64,000 bases of DNA from Bacillus rubiinfantis (GTDB lineage Bacteria > Bacillota > Bacilli > Bacillales > Cytobacillaceae). Of the stretch, positions 51,476 through 61,302 are shown piece by piece (positions within the stretch are counted from its first letter, which is position 1; the number at the start of each line of letters is the position of its first letter). Below the pieces are notes generated by a model. It had not been told where the DNA came from. It saw only the letters and a list, made by a program, of their open reading frames with translations, and searched no databases. Both the position numbers and the translations under genes were made by a program. Location: the NCBI GenBank assembly GCA_000752035.1, contig CCFE01000018.1:372001-436000 (forward strand), in the 5' to 3' direction.

Positions 51476-51791
51476 CAGGTTTTTCCGTAACCTTTCCGTC
51501 ACTGCTAATTACGATGGTATGACCATTAGGACATCCTTTTGTGTTTTCATTCAAATAGCCGTCAGTTATCAGTTCTTGAAGAGTGGGAACCTTATGATTA
51601 TCCATTTGATAGGCTTGAACCTCAGCTTGGACCATTTTTACATATGCTTCGCACCCTTTGTTATTAATATTGGAATTATGCTTGGCAACGTTTGGAATCG
51701 TGATAAGGAGCAGCACAGAAATCACCAGCATGACAACCATCATTTCAATAAGGGTAAACCCATGATCATCTTTTAGTACGTTCATTTTCAT
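51465..51791 (-). CDS. comGC: Major competence pseudopilin ComGC
   Basis: 108 residues. The prepilin leader is DDHGFTLIEMMVVMLVISVL, cleaved after Gly by ComC. Conserved segments TIPNVAKHNSNINNKGCEAY and KGCPNGHTIVI hold the two cysteines that form an intramolecular disulfide. It is the main subunit of the transformation pilus. It follows comGB by 18 bases. Confidence 0.93.
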   Translation of the reverse strand: MKMNVLKDDHGFTLIEMMVVMLVISVLLLITIPNVAKHNSNINNKGCEAYVKMVQAEVQAYQMDNHKVPTLQELITDGYLNENTKGCPNGHTIVISSDGKVTEKPDAP

Positions 51792-51809
51792 GTTATTAAC
51801 CTCCAGCCC

Positions 51810-52841
51810 TTAAATTCCATCTAATAAATGGAACATTGGTAATAGAATTGCTAAATACATGGAGACAACAAGAAATCCAATAAATAAGTAAAGAATCGGC
51901 TGCATAATCTTTAATAGTCTTTCAATCATTTCTTCCATGACTGTGATACAATGCTTACTAAAAAATAATAGTTCCTGTTCTAATTTCCCGTTTTCCTGAC
52001 CGTGTTTAATAATTGTTGGAAATTCTTTTTCAAAGAAGGGATAAGAAGCTAAGATAGCCTCTAAGCTTTCCCCTCTTATAAGCTTGTCTTTTATCTGCTT
52101 TCCTAGTTCACTATAAAAAGGTTGCTTCTTGTTTTGTTCGAAAAGGGTAAGTGACTGTGAAACTGATATTCCGCCAGATAATAGGAAGCTTAATTGAATT
52201 GAAAAATAGTGGGAAAACAGTAATTTGAGGATTTTTCCGATGATTGGCAGGCGGACAATTAGTCCCCGCTGCTTAAGAACAGATAACTTTCTAAAGTGAA
52301 AATAATAATAAATGGCTCCTGTTAATAGGAGGGCAAGCATTATGTTCAGAATTATGGGGAAATATTGCTGAAAGGCATAGACAACCTTTGTGAAAAAATT
52401 AGCTTCAAGATTTAATGTGGAAAATAGTTCAGTAAATCTTGGAAGAAGTGTCTTTTGAACGAATACAAACAGGAATGCGGTAATCATAATCAGCAGCATT
52501 GGATATTGTAAGAGTTTTACCAATTTCTTAATATCCTTATCCTTCAACAATGCTAAATTACTTCCCTCTTGTAGAGCTTCCGCGAAACTTCCATGTTGCT
52601 CGGCAAAATAAACGTAACCAATTAAATCTGGATGAAAACCTAGATTTTGTAAGATACGGTGAAATGGTATTCCTTTTTGCAAGGAGAGCAAACATTCTTG
52701 CAATTCCTGTTTGCGATTGTCAGGGAAATGCAAAGCAATCGAGGCAATTGCCTCAGCAATCGGGTAGCCTCTAGCCAGTAATTGGCCAATTCTTTTTAAA
52801 AAACTGGCCTGTTCTGTCACCGACCATTTATGTTTCTTCAT
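51810..52841 (-). CDS. comGB: Competence pilus membrane protein ComGB
   Basis: 343 residues from ATG 52841. It is a type II secretion GspF-type protein with two similar halves and about three membrane helices: KLLQYPMLLIMITAFLFVFV, NIMLALLLTGAIYYYFHF and the final LYLFIGFLVVSMYLAILLPM. It is the platform on which the pseudopilus is assembled, working with the ATPase ComGA. The start overlaps the comGA end. Confidence 0.92.
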   Translation of the reverse strand: MKKHKWSVTEQASFLKRIGQLLARGYPIAEAIASIALHFPDNRKQELQECLLSLQKGIPFHRILQNLGFHPDLIGYVYFAEQHGSFAEALQEGSNLALLKDKDIKKLVKLLQYPMLLIMITAFLFVFVQKTLLPRFTELFSTLNLEANFFTKVVYAFQQYFPIILNIMLALLLTGAIYYYFHFRKLSVLKQRGLIVRLPIIGKILKLLFSHYFSIQLSFLLSGGISVSQSLTLFEQNKKQPFYSELGKQIKDKLIRGESLEAILASYPFFEKEFPTIIKHGQENGKLEQELLFFSKHCITVMEEMIERLLKIMQPILYLFIGFLVVSMYLAILLPMFHLLDGI

Positions 52842-53910
52842 TGTCATACACCAGCCGTTCATATTCTGCTTCTTTAATATAGCCTAAGGCGATTCCTTTT
52901 CTAATGATGTGTTTTAACGTTAAATAGTTGGTCTGAATTTGTTCTCCTTTGGCCGATTTCATGGTAGCAGACAAATTTCTTCCTGATAAGAACTCAAATA
53001 CGCTTGCTCTCTTCCATCTGCCACTCGAATAACAATGAGGGGGACATTCACCTTTACAATACGGGCATGTTAGTTCAACTAGCCGCTGCGCTGTTACAGC
53101 TATTAATGTTTGTTCGACCTCTAACCAGTTGATCCCAAATTCGTGAAGCCGAAATACTGCACCTTTCGCATCTCGAGTATGCATTGTACTGAGAACCAAA
53201 TGCCCCGTTAACGCTGCTCTTACTGCAATTTTTGCTGTTTCTGCATCCCTGATTTCCCCAACCATAATAATATCTGGATCATGGCGAAGAATCGCCTTTA
53301 GACCCGTGGCGTAGGTAACTCCGGCTTTTTCATTGACTTGTACTTGGAGGACAGAATCGTAACTTTTTTCAATAGGGTCTTCAAGTGTGATGACATTGCG
53401 ATGAAATAAGTGGGCTGTTTCGTTTAACAACGAATATAAGGTCGTGGTCTTACCACTGCCAGTCGGCCCGGTAAAAATGATAAGACCGTGAGCATGTTTG
53501 AGCAGTGCCAATAACTTTCTAGTCATAGTTGGGAAAAGCGAGAGTTGGTGAAAAGGGATTTGTTCTTGTTGCGGCAAGAGACGAATGACTAAGCTTTCGT
53601 TGTTGTTTGAGGGTAAGGTGGATAGCCTAAGTCCCATTAATTTTCCGTTAACATCACAAAAAATCGAACCGCTTTGCGGCCGCCTACGTTCGCCGATATC
53701 CATATTTGCTGTAAATTTAAAATGGGAAATGAGTCTGTTGCATTCCTCTTTAGGAAGGGTTAATCGGGGAATGAGTTTGTTAGTTAAGCGGATTTGAACG
53801 AGTGTGTCATTCTTCCTCGGGGTAATGTGTATATCTGTAGCTTGATTTCTTGCCGCATCAGATATAATTCTGTTTGCTAAAATTTCAATTTCACTAATCG
53901 GTAAAACCAC
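52828..53910 (-). CDS. comGA: Competence pilus ATPase ComGA
   Basis: 360 residues. N-terminal domain with ISHFKFTANMDIGERRRPQS; P-loop GPTGSGKTTTLYSLL near 145-159; Asp box TLEDPIEK; Walker B IIMVGEIRDAETA; His box HTRDAKGA; zinc CPYCKGECPPHC near 286. It powers assembly of the transformation pilus. The start is uncertain: GTG 53910 is the only canonical codon in frame, but it overlaps AAAGGTGG, the likely ribosome binding site. An ATT five codons later would fit the spacing. Confidence 0.94.
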   Translation of the reverse strand: MVLPISEIEILANRIISDAARNQATDIHITPRKNDTLVQIRLTNKLIPRLTLPKEECNRLISHFKFTANMDIGERRRPQSGSIFCDVNGKLMGLRLSTLPSNNNESLVIRLLPQQEQIPFHQLSLFPTMTRKLLALLKHAHGLIIFTGPTGSGKTTTLYSLLNETAHLFHRNVITLEDPIEKSYDSVLQVQVNEKAGVTYATGLKAILRHDPDIIMVGEIRDAETAKIAVRAALTGHLVLSTMHTRDAKGAVFRLHEFGINWLEVEQTLIAVTAQRLVELTCPYCKGECPPHCYSSGRWKRASVFEFLSGRNLSATMKSAKGEQIQTNYLTLKHIIRKGIALGYIKEAEYERLVYDNEET

Positions 53911-53979
53911 CTTTTATTTTGTCGTTATAATATATTCGACAACATTCATGGTATTCCTTCTTTATTTTTAAAAACTTTG

Positions 53980-54020
53980 GCAAAAAAATTTGGCATCGTG
54001 TGAAAAAATCACATGATGCC
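53980..54020 (-). terminator. Terminator after yqhG
   Basis: GGCATCGTGTGA pairs with TCACATGATGCC; on the minus strand a seven-T run follows. It separates yqhH-yqhG from comGA. Confidence 0.85.
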
Positions 54021-54033
54021 GTTAATAAATTGA

Positions 54034-54825
54034 TTAAATCGCCTTCTCTGTAAGGTAAAAAAGACCGCCGTTGATAAATGTGATGTTTACTTTTGGCTCG
54101 TACTGTTCTTGAAGGGCCTTTTTCTCAGTTTCATAGCTCGCACTTTCTTCTTTGCAATCCTCATAAAAATGATCTAGGAGCTGCAAATCCTGTTCCCAGC
54201 GCTTTCTTGCCTCTTCGGCCCATGTATGATCATCATTTAATACTAATGTAGTTAAATAATTTTGAATTCGCCGGATACCGCTTGCAGGCTTTACTAACGG
54301 TGAAATGGTAAAAGAATAGTCCGGTATCTTTGGTGTTAATGAGATGGCTTGAAGTTGTTCATGAAAGTCCTCGACTAAAGCACCATTTATTAGCTGAAGG
54401 CCAATTGATTTAAACTCATCGCGTTTTCGGTCACATTGATAAGAAATCTTTACATTCATACCTATCCATGGTAACAGGGGGGTTTGCCGATTATTGTGCT
54501 GGTGATGTTCATACAAACGGATAAATTTAGCTAATTTTTTTGTTGACTCAAAGATTTGATGTAGCCTTGGTGACCCAAAGTGAACGGTTTCCCCCTTAAT
54601 ATGTTGAGGAGCAAGCTTTGGGTCAGTGATGAGTGTTAATTTCATCGGATTTGGTACACCGCCTGTTTTCTCTAAATAATGCCAATAAAACGGGCGGTTC
54701 ATTAATTCTTTATCTAGTTCAATGGTGAGTTGTACAGTTATATAACCCAGGCCATTTTCCGTTATTTGACAATGGTTTGCATGAAAGTATTGTAATAGAA
54801 AGTTATGAATTTCCTGCTGCTGCAT
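54034..54825 (-). CDS. yqhG: YqhG family protein
   Basis: 263 residues. The N-terminus MQQQEIHNFLLQYFHANHCQ leads into a beta-rich region (YITVQLTIELDKELMNRPFY). No catalytic motif is visible. It is always found beside the YqhH helicase in bacilli; it probably works with it, but no function is known. The start overlaps yqhH by 23 bases, so translation is coupled. Confidence 0.85.
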   Translation of the reverse strand: MQQQEIHNFLLQYFHANHCQITENGLGYITVQLTIELDKELMNRPFYWHYLEKTGGVPNPMKLTLITDPKLAPQHIKGETVHFGSPRLHQIFESTKKLAKFIRLYEHHQHNNRQTPLLPWIGMNVKISYQCDRKRDEFKSIGLQLINGALVEDFHEQLQAISLTPKIPDYSFTISPLVKPASGIRRIQNYLTTLVLNDDHTWAEEARKRWEQDLQLLDHFYEDCKEESASYETEKKALQEQYEPKVNITFINGGLFYLTEKAI

Positions 54826-56497
54826 GTGGGTGCGCGTCTCCTTTCGTCATGCTATCGGCAAATTCTATCATCGAGGATAAGTTTTCCATTTTTATCCTCA
54901 TTTCACCTTCCGAACTTGACTGACTAAATATATCAATCAAATGTTCTTCGATATTGCCAAATTCCAGTTTTGTTAAAATATCATCTAATTCTCCGATGAC
55001 ACGTTCAAATAAATCAATCTTCTCGTACAATAGCTTTAGAATATGTTCTTCAACAGTGCCTTTTATTGCAAAATTATAGATATTGACATCATGCTCTTGC
55101 CCAAGTCGATGAATTCGGCCAATCCGCTGCTCAAGCCTCATTGGGTTCCACGGTAAATCAAAATTAATAATATGATGGCAAAATTGCAGATTAATTCCCT
55201 CACCGCCAGCTTCGGTAGCAATAAGCACCTGTGCATGCTTTTGAAACAGTTCACGCATCCAATCTTTTTTTCCCCGTTTAAAGCCGCCACGGAAAGGTAC
55301 GGAAGAGATGCCATGTTGTTTTAAATACCATTGCAAATATAATTGCGTAGCTCGGTATTCCGTAAAAATAATCACCTTGTCATTAATGCCTTGTATCAGT
55401 TCAAGTGCCTTTTCCGCTTTTGAATTAGTTTGTACTGCTTCCACTTTCTTGATTAAAAAGTCAATTTGTTCCTTATATGCAGGCGTAGGGTTTTCCTTTT
55501 TTTGCAGCATATTTTTTAATGTAACAAACACTGCCTCTCTGCTGCTGCAGGCCTCGCGTTGAAGAGTCATGACCGAAAAGGCACTTGATTGAAACCAGTC
55601 TTCCTCCTTTTTTAAACTGCACACAGCATGATAAAGCTCCTGTTCAGCTGGACTAAAGTCAATCGCAATGGTTTCAACTTGTCGCTTCGTCCATTCAATT
55701 CCAGTATCGCCCCTGCGATTACGGATCATCACTTTCTTAACTAATTGTTTTAAATGTTCATTATCATTTAAGGAGCGGGAATCACGTTTGTACTGTTCAA
55801 AAAAGGTCGTTTCGCTTCCTAAGTGACCAGGTTTTAAGAGTGATACTAAATTAAAAATCTCCTCGACCCTGTTTTGAATCGGAGTTGCTGTCAGCAGCAG
55901 ACAAAATTTCTTTTTTAAGTTTTGGACAAATTCGTAGTTTTTTGTTTTATTATTTTTTAGCTTATGGGCCTCATCAATAATAACTAAATCATAATCCTGC
56001 TGGTAGATAATATCGCGGTGTGGATTTCGCTTCGCTGTGTCAATCGAGGAAACGACCACATCACATTGTTCCCAAACATAGCTTTTCTTTTGCGTTACTG
56101 CTGGTATAAAAAACTTGCTATTAAGTTCTTGCCCCCATTGGGTTACAAGCGAAGCCGGAACAAGAATCAATACCTTTTTGACTAAACCACGAATCATATA
56201 TTCTTTTAAAATTAACCCTGCTTCAATTGTTTTTCCTAGTCCTACTTCATCGGCAAGAATGGCTCTGCCATTCATGTTCTCAATTACTTGTTTGGCAGTT
56301 TCAAGCTGGTGGGGAAGCGGGGTTAAATTCGGTAAATGCTTAGGAGCCTGTAATCCTTCAAATTCAGGAATGACCAAATGCTTCTCAATATCGATGGCTA
56401 GCTTATAAAGCTCCCAATCAGCCCAAGGACCGTCAGCAGTTATTCGTTCTAAAAAATCATCCTGCCAAGAGGAATTAAAGTTTATATCTACGCTCAT
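54803..56497 (-). CDS. yqhH: SNF2-family helicase-like ATPase YqhH
   Basis: 564 residues. Motif I is ILADEVGLGKTIEAGL (near 80-95), motif II is DEAH (VIIDEAHKLK), motif III is LTATPIQNR, and motif VI is EQRIGRIHRLGQ. A coiled stretch at the end precedes the overlap with yqhG. It belongs to the RapA-like/SNF2 superfamily; the substrate (DNA, or RNA polymerase as for RapA) is unknown. AAGGAG precedes the ATG. The pair lies divergently from the glycine-cleavage operon. Confidence 0.88.
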   Translation of the reverse strand: MSVDINFNSSWQDDFLERITADGPWADWELYKLAIDIEKHLVIPEFEGLQAPKHLPNLTPLPHQLETAKQVIENMNGRAILADEVGLGKTIEAGLILKEYMIRGLVKKVLILVPASLVTQWGQELNSKFFIPAVTQKKSYVWEQCDVVVSSIDTAKRNPHRDIIYQQDYDLVIIDEAHKLKNNKTKNYEFVQNLKKKFCLLLTATPIQNRVEEIFNLVSLLKPGHLGSETTFFEQYKRDSRSLNDNEHLKQLVKKVMIRNRRGDTGIEWTKRQVETIAIDFSPAEQELYHAVCSLKKEEDWFQSSAFSVMTLQREACSSREAVFVTLKNMLQKKENPTPAYKEQIDFLIKKVEAVQTNSKAEKALELIQGINDKVIIFTEYRATQLYLQWYLKQHGISSVPFRGGFKRGKKDWMRELFQKHAQVLIATEAGGEGINLQFCHHIINFDLPWNPMRLEQRIGRIHRLGQEHDVNIYNFAIKGTVEEHILKLLYEKIDLFERVIGELDDILTKLEFGNIEEHLIDIFSQSSSEGEMRIKMENLSSMIEFADSMTKGDAHPHAAAGNS

Positions 56498-56644
56498 GAT
56501 AAACAGCTCCTTTTCCTACAAAATGTTTGCTCAACCAGGTAGTTTAATGGTAGGATGATAATAGCTTTGAAAGTTTAAAATATTTAAAAACTGTACTTAT
56601 TTTTTAGTATAAATAGTATGACCAAATTGGAAAATATTATAAAT

Positions 56645-56857
56645 GCGAATGACAGCAAGGGGAGAGACTACATTTGTAGCGCCGAAGGAGCAAGCATTTA
56701 TTGTGAATCTCTCAGGCAAAAGAACTCTTGTTGGACGCGGCTCTGGAGAGTGCTGCTTTTGGCAGCCACCCAAGGGGAAAGCCACTTTTTGGTTAAACTT
56801 TCAGGTGCAAGGACAGAGAATCCTTTTTATTGATAAGGGGGTTTTCTGTCCTTTTTT
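56645..56857 (+). promoter_or_regulatory. Tandem glycine riboswitch of the gcv operon
   Basis: Two glycine aptamers lie in series. The first runs from about 56658 (GGGGAGAGACTAC, then GCGCCGAAGGAGCAA and CTCTCAGGCAAAAGAAC). The second starts near 56742 (GGAGAGTGC, then CCACCCAAGGGGAAA and TTTCAGGTGCAAGGACAGAG). The expression platform is a terminator, AAGGACAGA pairing with TCTGTCCTT (56809-56857). Glycine binding would turn on glycine cleavage genes. A well-known class at this position in bacilli. Confidence 0.95.
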
Positions 56858-56905
56858 ACATAGTTAACCTGCTTTTAAAAGGATGGGAAAAAGGGGGATA
56901 AGGTG

Positions 56906-58009
56906 ATGGTAGAATTAAAACGTACTCCGTTGTTTGAGGCTTATAAGGAATACGGCGGAAAGACAATCGATTTTGGCGGCTGGGAATTGCCAGTTCAATT
57001 TTCTAGTATTAAAGAGGAACACGAAACAGTCCGTACAAAAGCGGGATTGTTTGATGTCTCGCATATGGGTGAAATTGAGGTGAACGGCCCTGACAGCTTG
57101 TCATACTTACAAAAGTTGATGACAAATGATATCAGTAAGGTAAAAACCGGTGGGGCTCAGTATACAGCAATGTGCTATGAAACAGGAGGAACGATTGATG
57201 ACCTGCTTGTTTATAAGTTAGCTGATGAACATTATCTTCTCGTTGTAAACGCAGCTAATATTGATAAGGATTTCAATTGGTTGTTGAAGCATGTAGAAGG
57301 TAATGTAACGATCAAAAATCTCTCTGATACAATTGCTCAAGTTGCCATACAGGGGCCTCTGGCAGAGCAAGTTTTACAAAAGCTAACGAGTACTGATTTA
57401 AGCAGTATTGGTTTCTTTAAATTCCAACAGAATGTGGAAATCGGCGAGAAAAAGGCGTTAGTTTCGAGAACAGGTTACACGGGTGAAGATGGTTTTGAGA
57501 TATATTGTCCGCAAGATGATGTAGTAGAGATTTGGAATGCTATTTTAGCAGCTGGAAAAGAAGAAGGAGTTGTACCTTGTGGATTAGGTGCTCGTGACAC
57601 GTTGCGCTTTGAAGCTAACTTAGCTCTTTACGGTCAAGAATTATCAGCAGATATTACACCGCTTGAAGCCGGCATCGGTTTTGCTGTGAAGTTAAATAAG
57701 GAAGCTGATTTCATAGGAAAAGCAGCGCTGTTAAAACAAAAAGAAGAGGGTGTCCCAAGAAAGCTAGTCGGAATTGAAATGATAGACCGAGGAATTCCAC
57801 GGCACGGCTACCCTGTGTTTCAAGGGGATGAGCGAATCGGTGAGGTAACGACCGGTACGCAATCGCCAACATTAAAGAAGAATATTGGGCTGGCTTTGAT
57901 ATCTTCTGATTATGCAAAGCATGGAAATGAACTAGAAGTGGAAATCCGCGGAAAACGCTTAAAAGTAAAGATCGTTCCTACACCTTTTTATAAACGAGAA
58001 AAGAACTAA
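56906..58009 (+). CDS. gcvT: Glycine cleavage system T protein (aminomethyltransferase)
   Basis: 367 residues from ATG 56906 with AAGGGGG at 56891-56897; GTG 56903 is in frame. Motifs DFGGWELPVQF, FDVSHMGEI (folate site) and RTGYTGEDGFEIY are typical. It releases ammonia and transfers the one-carbon unit of glycine to THF. First gene of the gcvT-gcvPA-gcvPB operon under the riboswitch. Confidence 0.97.
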   Translation: MVELKRTPLFEAYKEYGGKTIDFGGWELPVQFSSIKEEHETVRTKAGLFDVSHMGEIEVNGPDSLSYLQKLMTNDISKVKTGGAQYTAMCYETGGTIDDLLVYKLADEHYLLVVNAANIDKDFNWLLKHVEGNVTIKNLSDTIAQVAIQGPLAEQVLQKLTSTDLSSIGFFKFQQNVEIGEKKALVSRTGYTGEDGFEIYCPQDDVVEIWNAILAAGKEEGVVPCGLGARDTLRFEANLALYGQELSADITPLEAGIGFAVKLNKEADFIGKAALLKQKEEGVPRKLVGIEMIDRGIPRHGYPVFQGDERIGEVTTGTQSPTLKKNIGLALISSDYAKHGNELEVEIRGKRLKVKIVPTPFYKREKN

Positions 58010-58028
58010 CGAAAGGGAGCAGTGAGTT

Positions 58029-59375
58029 ATGAAGCATCGCTATTTACCTATGACGGAACAAGATAAAACGGCTATGTTGGAAACAATTGGTGTTTCAACC
58101 GTTGATGAACTTTTCAGCGATATCCCTGAAAAAGTAAGATTTAAGGGTGAGTATAATATCAAAGCGGCAAAATCAGAGACCGCTTTAATGAAAGAATTAT
58201 TTAAGCTGGCAAATCAAAATGCCGACTTGAAACAAAATGTTTCATTTTTAGGTGCCGGTGTATATGACCATTATATTCCTGTCATCGTTGATCATGTCCT
58301 TTCCAGGTCAGAGTTCTATACGGCTTATACACCTTACCAGCCAGAAATTTCTCAAGGTGAGCTCCAGGCTATTTTTGAATTCCAGACGATGATTTGCGAA
58401 TTAACGGGAATGGAAGTCGCTAACTCTTCTATGTACGATGGCGGAACAGCGCTTGCAGAGGCCGCGATGCTTAGTGCCGGTCACACGAGACGGAAAACGA
58501 TTGTTGTTTCGGCTGCAGTTCATCCTGAATATCGGGATGTGTTGAAAACTTATGCTAAGGGTCAATACCTAGATGTTGTCGAGATCCCAGTGGATAATGG
58601 GATTACTGATATCTCAGCGTTAAAAGAAGCAGTCAATAAGGATGTAGCTGCTGTAATTGTTCAATATCCAAATTTCTTTGGAAGAATTGAACCGCTGCAA
58701 GAGTTAGAAGCAGTAGTACATGAACAAAAAGCCATGTTCGTGGTGTCTTCAAATCCTTTGTCACTTGGCGTGCTAACACCACCTGGGAAATTTGGCGCCG
58801 ATATTGTTGTTGGTGATGCACAGGTCTTTGGGATTCCTACCCAGTTTGGCGGACCGCATTGCGGCTATTTTGCCGTCACCAACAAGCTAATGAGAAAAGT
58901 CCCTGGACGTCTTGTTGGCCAGACAACTGATGATGAAGGGCGTCGCGGTTTTGTTCTAACATTGCAGGCTCGCGAGCAACATATTCGCCGTGATAAAGCA
59001 ACATCAAATATTTGTTCCAATCAGGCATTGAATGCTTTAGCAGCCTCGGTTGCGATGACGGCGCTTGGAAAAAATGGCGTACGTGAAATGGCGGCAGCCA
59101 ACCTGCAAAAAGCAAACTATGCTAAGAACCTCTTTAAAGCGGCTGGGTTCGAAGTTGTCTATGATGGATACGGATATAATGAATTTGTCATTAAGTTAAA
59201 TAAACCGGTAAAAAAGGTAAATCAACAGCTGCTGCAAAAGGGAATGATTGGCGGGTATGATTTAGGCCGGGATTATCCAGACTTGGCAAACCATATGCTG
59301 ATTGCCGTAACCGAACAAAGAACGAAGGAAGAAATCGATACATTTGTAAAAGAATTGGGGGATATGCATGTATAA
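58029..59375 (+). CDS. gcvPA: Glycine dehydrogenase (decarboxylating), subunit 1
   Basis: 448 residues, the first half of P-protein. Motifs: FLGAGVYDHYIP, YTPYQPEISQGELQ, MYDGGTALAEA. It forms an alpha2beta2 complex with GcvPB that decarboxylates glycine, using PLP bound in the other subunit. GAAAGGGAG precedes the ATG. Its end overlaps gcvPB by 8 bases. Confidence 0.97.
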   Translation: MKHRYLPMTEQDKTAMLETIGVSTVDELFSDIPEKVRFKGEYNIKAAKSETALMKELFKLANQNADLKQNVSFLGAGVYDHYIPVIVDHVLSRSEFYTAYTPYQPEISQGELQAIFEFQTMICELTGMEVANSSMYDGGTALAEAAMLSAGHTRRKTIVVSAAVHPEYRDVLKTYAKGQYLDVVEIPVDNGITDISALKEAVNKDVAAVIVQYPNFFGRIEPLQELEAVVHEQKAMFVVSSNPLSLGVLTPPGKFGADIVVGDAQVFGIPTQFGGPHCGYFAVTNKLMRKVPGRLVGQTTDDEGRRGFVLTLQAREQHIRRDKATSNICSNQALNALAASVAMTALGKNGVREMAAANLQKANYAKNLFKAAGFEVVYDGYGYNEFVIKLNKPVKKVNQQLLQKGMIGGYDLGRDYPDLANHMLIAVTEQRTKEEIDTFVKELGDMHV

Positions 59376-60825
59376 TCAAGATCAGCAGCTGATTTTTGAA
59401 CTAAGTACACCAGGACGGATTGGATACAGTCTTCCGGAAATGGATGTTCCTGAAGTTGATTTGAATGCACTTCTTCCTGAGGAATATATACGCGCTGAAG
59501 AGCCACTGCTTCCAGAAGTATCAGAGCTTGATATCATGCGTCATTATACAGCCTTGTCGAAAAGAAATCATGGCCTTGATTCGGGATTTTATCCATTAGG
59601 TTCTTGTACAATGAAATATAACCCGAAAATTAATGAAAATGTTGCCCGTTTTAATGGTTTTGCCCACATCCACCCGCTACAGGATGAAAGCTCTGTTCAA
59701 GGGGCACTTGGATTGATGTATGACCTGCAACAACATTTAATTGAAATTACCGGGATGGACGAAGTGACACTGCAGCCGGCAGCTGGTGCTCATGGAGAAT
59801 GGACTGGACTGATGTTGATTCGCGCCTATCATGAAGCAAATGGTGACCACAAGCGGACAAAAGTAATTATTCCTGACTCTGCTCATGGCACTAACCCTGC
59901 GTCTGCCACTGTAGCAGGTCTTGAAACCATTACTGTAAAATCCAATGAAAATGGGCTGGTTGATTTAGATGATTTACGGCGTGTAGTCGGTGACGATACC
60001 GCTGCCTTAATGCTCACCAACCCTAATACTTTAGGACTATTTGAAGAACATATCGTAGAAATCGCCGAGATTATTCACGATGCTGGGGGAAAGGTTTATT
60101 ATGATGGAGCAAACTTGAATGCCGTGTTGTCAAAAGCGAGACCTGGGGACATGGGCTTTGACGTCGTCCATTTGAATCTTCACAAAACCTTTACCGGCCC
60201 GCATGGCGGCGGTGGTCCCGGTTCAGGCCCAGTAGGCGTAAAAGCGGATCTTATCCCATTTTTACCAAAACCTGTCGTTGCCAAAAAAGACGATGAGTAT
60301 GTACTTGATTATGACCGTCCGCAATCAATCGGTCGTGTGAAGCCGTTTTATGGTAACTTCGGTATTAACGTCCGTGCTTACACCTATATCCGCTCCATGG
60401 GACCGGATGGTTTGAAGGCTGTTACTGAATATGCCGTGTTAAATGCTAACTATATGATGAGAAGACTGGCTGAATACTATGACTTGCCGTTTGACCAACA
60501 TTGCAAGCATGAATTTGTATTAAGTGGCAAGCGCCAGAAGAAATTAGGTGTCAGGACACTAGATATTGCGAAACGCCTGTTAGATTTTGGGTATCATCCA
60601 CCAACCATATACTTTCCGCTTAATGTAGAGGAGTGCATCATGATTGAACCTACAGAAACAGAGTCAAAGGAAACGCTTGATTCTTTCATTGATGCGATGA
60701 TTCAAATTGCTAAGGAAGCAGAAGAAAACCCAGAAATCGTCCAAGAAGCACCACATACGACAGTTGTTGGCCGCCTTGATGAGACGACTGCGGCACGAAA
60801 GCCTATTCTAAGATATCAAGCTTAA
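59368..60825 (+). CDS. gcvPB: Glycine dehydrogenase (decarboxylating), subunit 2
   Basis: 485 residues, the PLP-carrying half of P-protein. The PLP Lys is in HLNLHKTFTGPHGGGGPGSG near 273. Motifs FYPLGSCTMKYNP and QPAAGAHGEWTG are typical. The glycine cleavage system also needs GcvH and lipoamide dehydrogenase, neither in the window. A strong terminator follows. Confidence 0.97.
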   Translation: MYNQDQQLIFELSTPGRIGYSLPEMDVPEVDLNALLPEEYIRAEEPLLPEVSELDIMRHYTALSKRNHGLDSGFYPLGSCTMKYNPKINENVARFNGFAHIHPLQDESSVQGALGLMYDLQQHLIEITGMDEVTLQPAAGAHGEWTGLMLIRAYHEANGDHKRTKVIIPDSAHGTNPASATVAGLETITVKSNENGLVDLDDLRRVVGDDTAALMLTNPNTLGLFEEHIVEIAEIIHDAGGKVYYDGANLNAVLSKARPGDMGFDVVHLNLHKTFTGPHGGGGPGSGPVGVKADLIPFLPKPVVAKKDDEYVLDYDRPQSIGRVKPFYGNFGINVRAYTYIRSMGPDGLKAVTEYAVLNANYMMRRLAEYYDLPFDQHCKHEFVLSGKRQKKLGVRTLDIAKRLLDFGYHPPTIYFPLNVEECIMIEPTETESKETLDSFIDAMIQIAKEAEENPEIVQEAPHTTVVGRLDETTAARKPILRYQA

Positions 60826-60836
60826 TACTAAATAGT

Positions 60837-60873
60837 AAGAGGGATGATTCACAATGATATCATCCCTCTTTTT
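60837..60873 (+). terminator. Terminator after gcvPB
   Basis: AAGAGGGATGAT pairs with ATCATCCCTCTT, then a T run. Confidence 0.9.
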
Positions 60874-60879
60874 CTATCT

Positions 60880-60911
60880 AAAAAAATTAAGAGGTCCCTT
60901 TTGGGGACCTT
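60880..60911 (-). terminator. Terminator after yqhL
   Basis: On the minus strand AGGTCCC pairs with GGGACCT around CAAAA, followed by TTAATTTTTT. Confidence 0.75.
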
Positions 60912-60918
60912 CTGAAAG

Positions 60919-61302
60919 TTATTTCTTTGCTTTAATTTTGCCTGTCCATCTTTTAAACCCGCCTTGCAGCTGAGTTAGGTCTTTATACCCTTTTTTATAT
61001 AGCATCTGAGCCGCACGAGCACTGCGCATACCGCTTTGGCAATATAAATAAACCGGTAAATCTGGACGAATTTCTTTCATCCGCATTTTTAACTGCGACA
61101 TTGGAATGTTTCGCGCACCCAAAATATGTCCTGCTTCAAACTCATTTGGTTCACGCACATCAATGAGCTGCGCTTTCCGATAGCCTTTCCGAAATTCTTC
61201 CTCCGTAATCGTTTTAACAATTTTTTTCTGATAAAAATAGTTGTAAACGGAGTAGATGATTAGCGCTGCTAGAATAATTAGTAAAGCATAAAGTGAATTC
61301 AA
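60919..61302 (-). CDS. yqhL: Membrane-anchored rhodanese-domain protein YqhL
   Basis: 127 residues from TTG 61302, chosen because AAAGGAG lies just upstream; the frame reaches TTG 61320. An N-terminal membrane helix (LYALLIILAALIIYSVYNYF) is followed by a rhodanese domain with LIDVREPNEFEAGHI and the active-site loop YCQSGMRSARA, with a Cys in place. It may transfer sulfur from a persulfide, but the substrate is unknown. It lies between gcvPB and lipM as in B. subtilis. Confidence 0.88.
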   Translation of the reverse strand: MNSLYALLIILAALIIYSVYNYFYQKKIVKTITEEEFRKGYRKAQLIDVREPNEFEAGHILGARNIPMSQLKMRMKEIRPDLPVYLYCQSGMRSARAAQMLYKKGYKDLTQLQGGFKRWTGKIKAKK

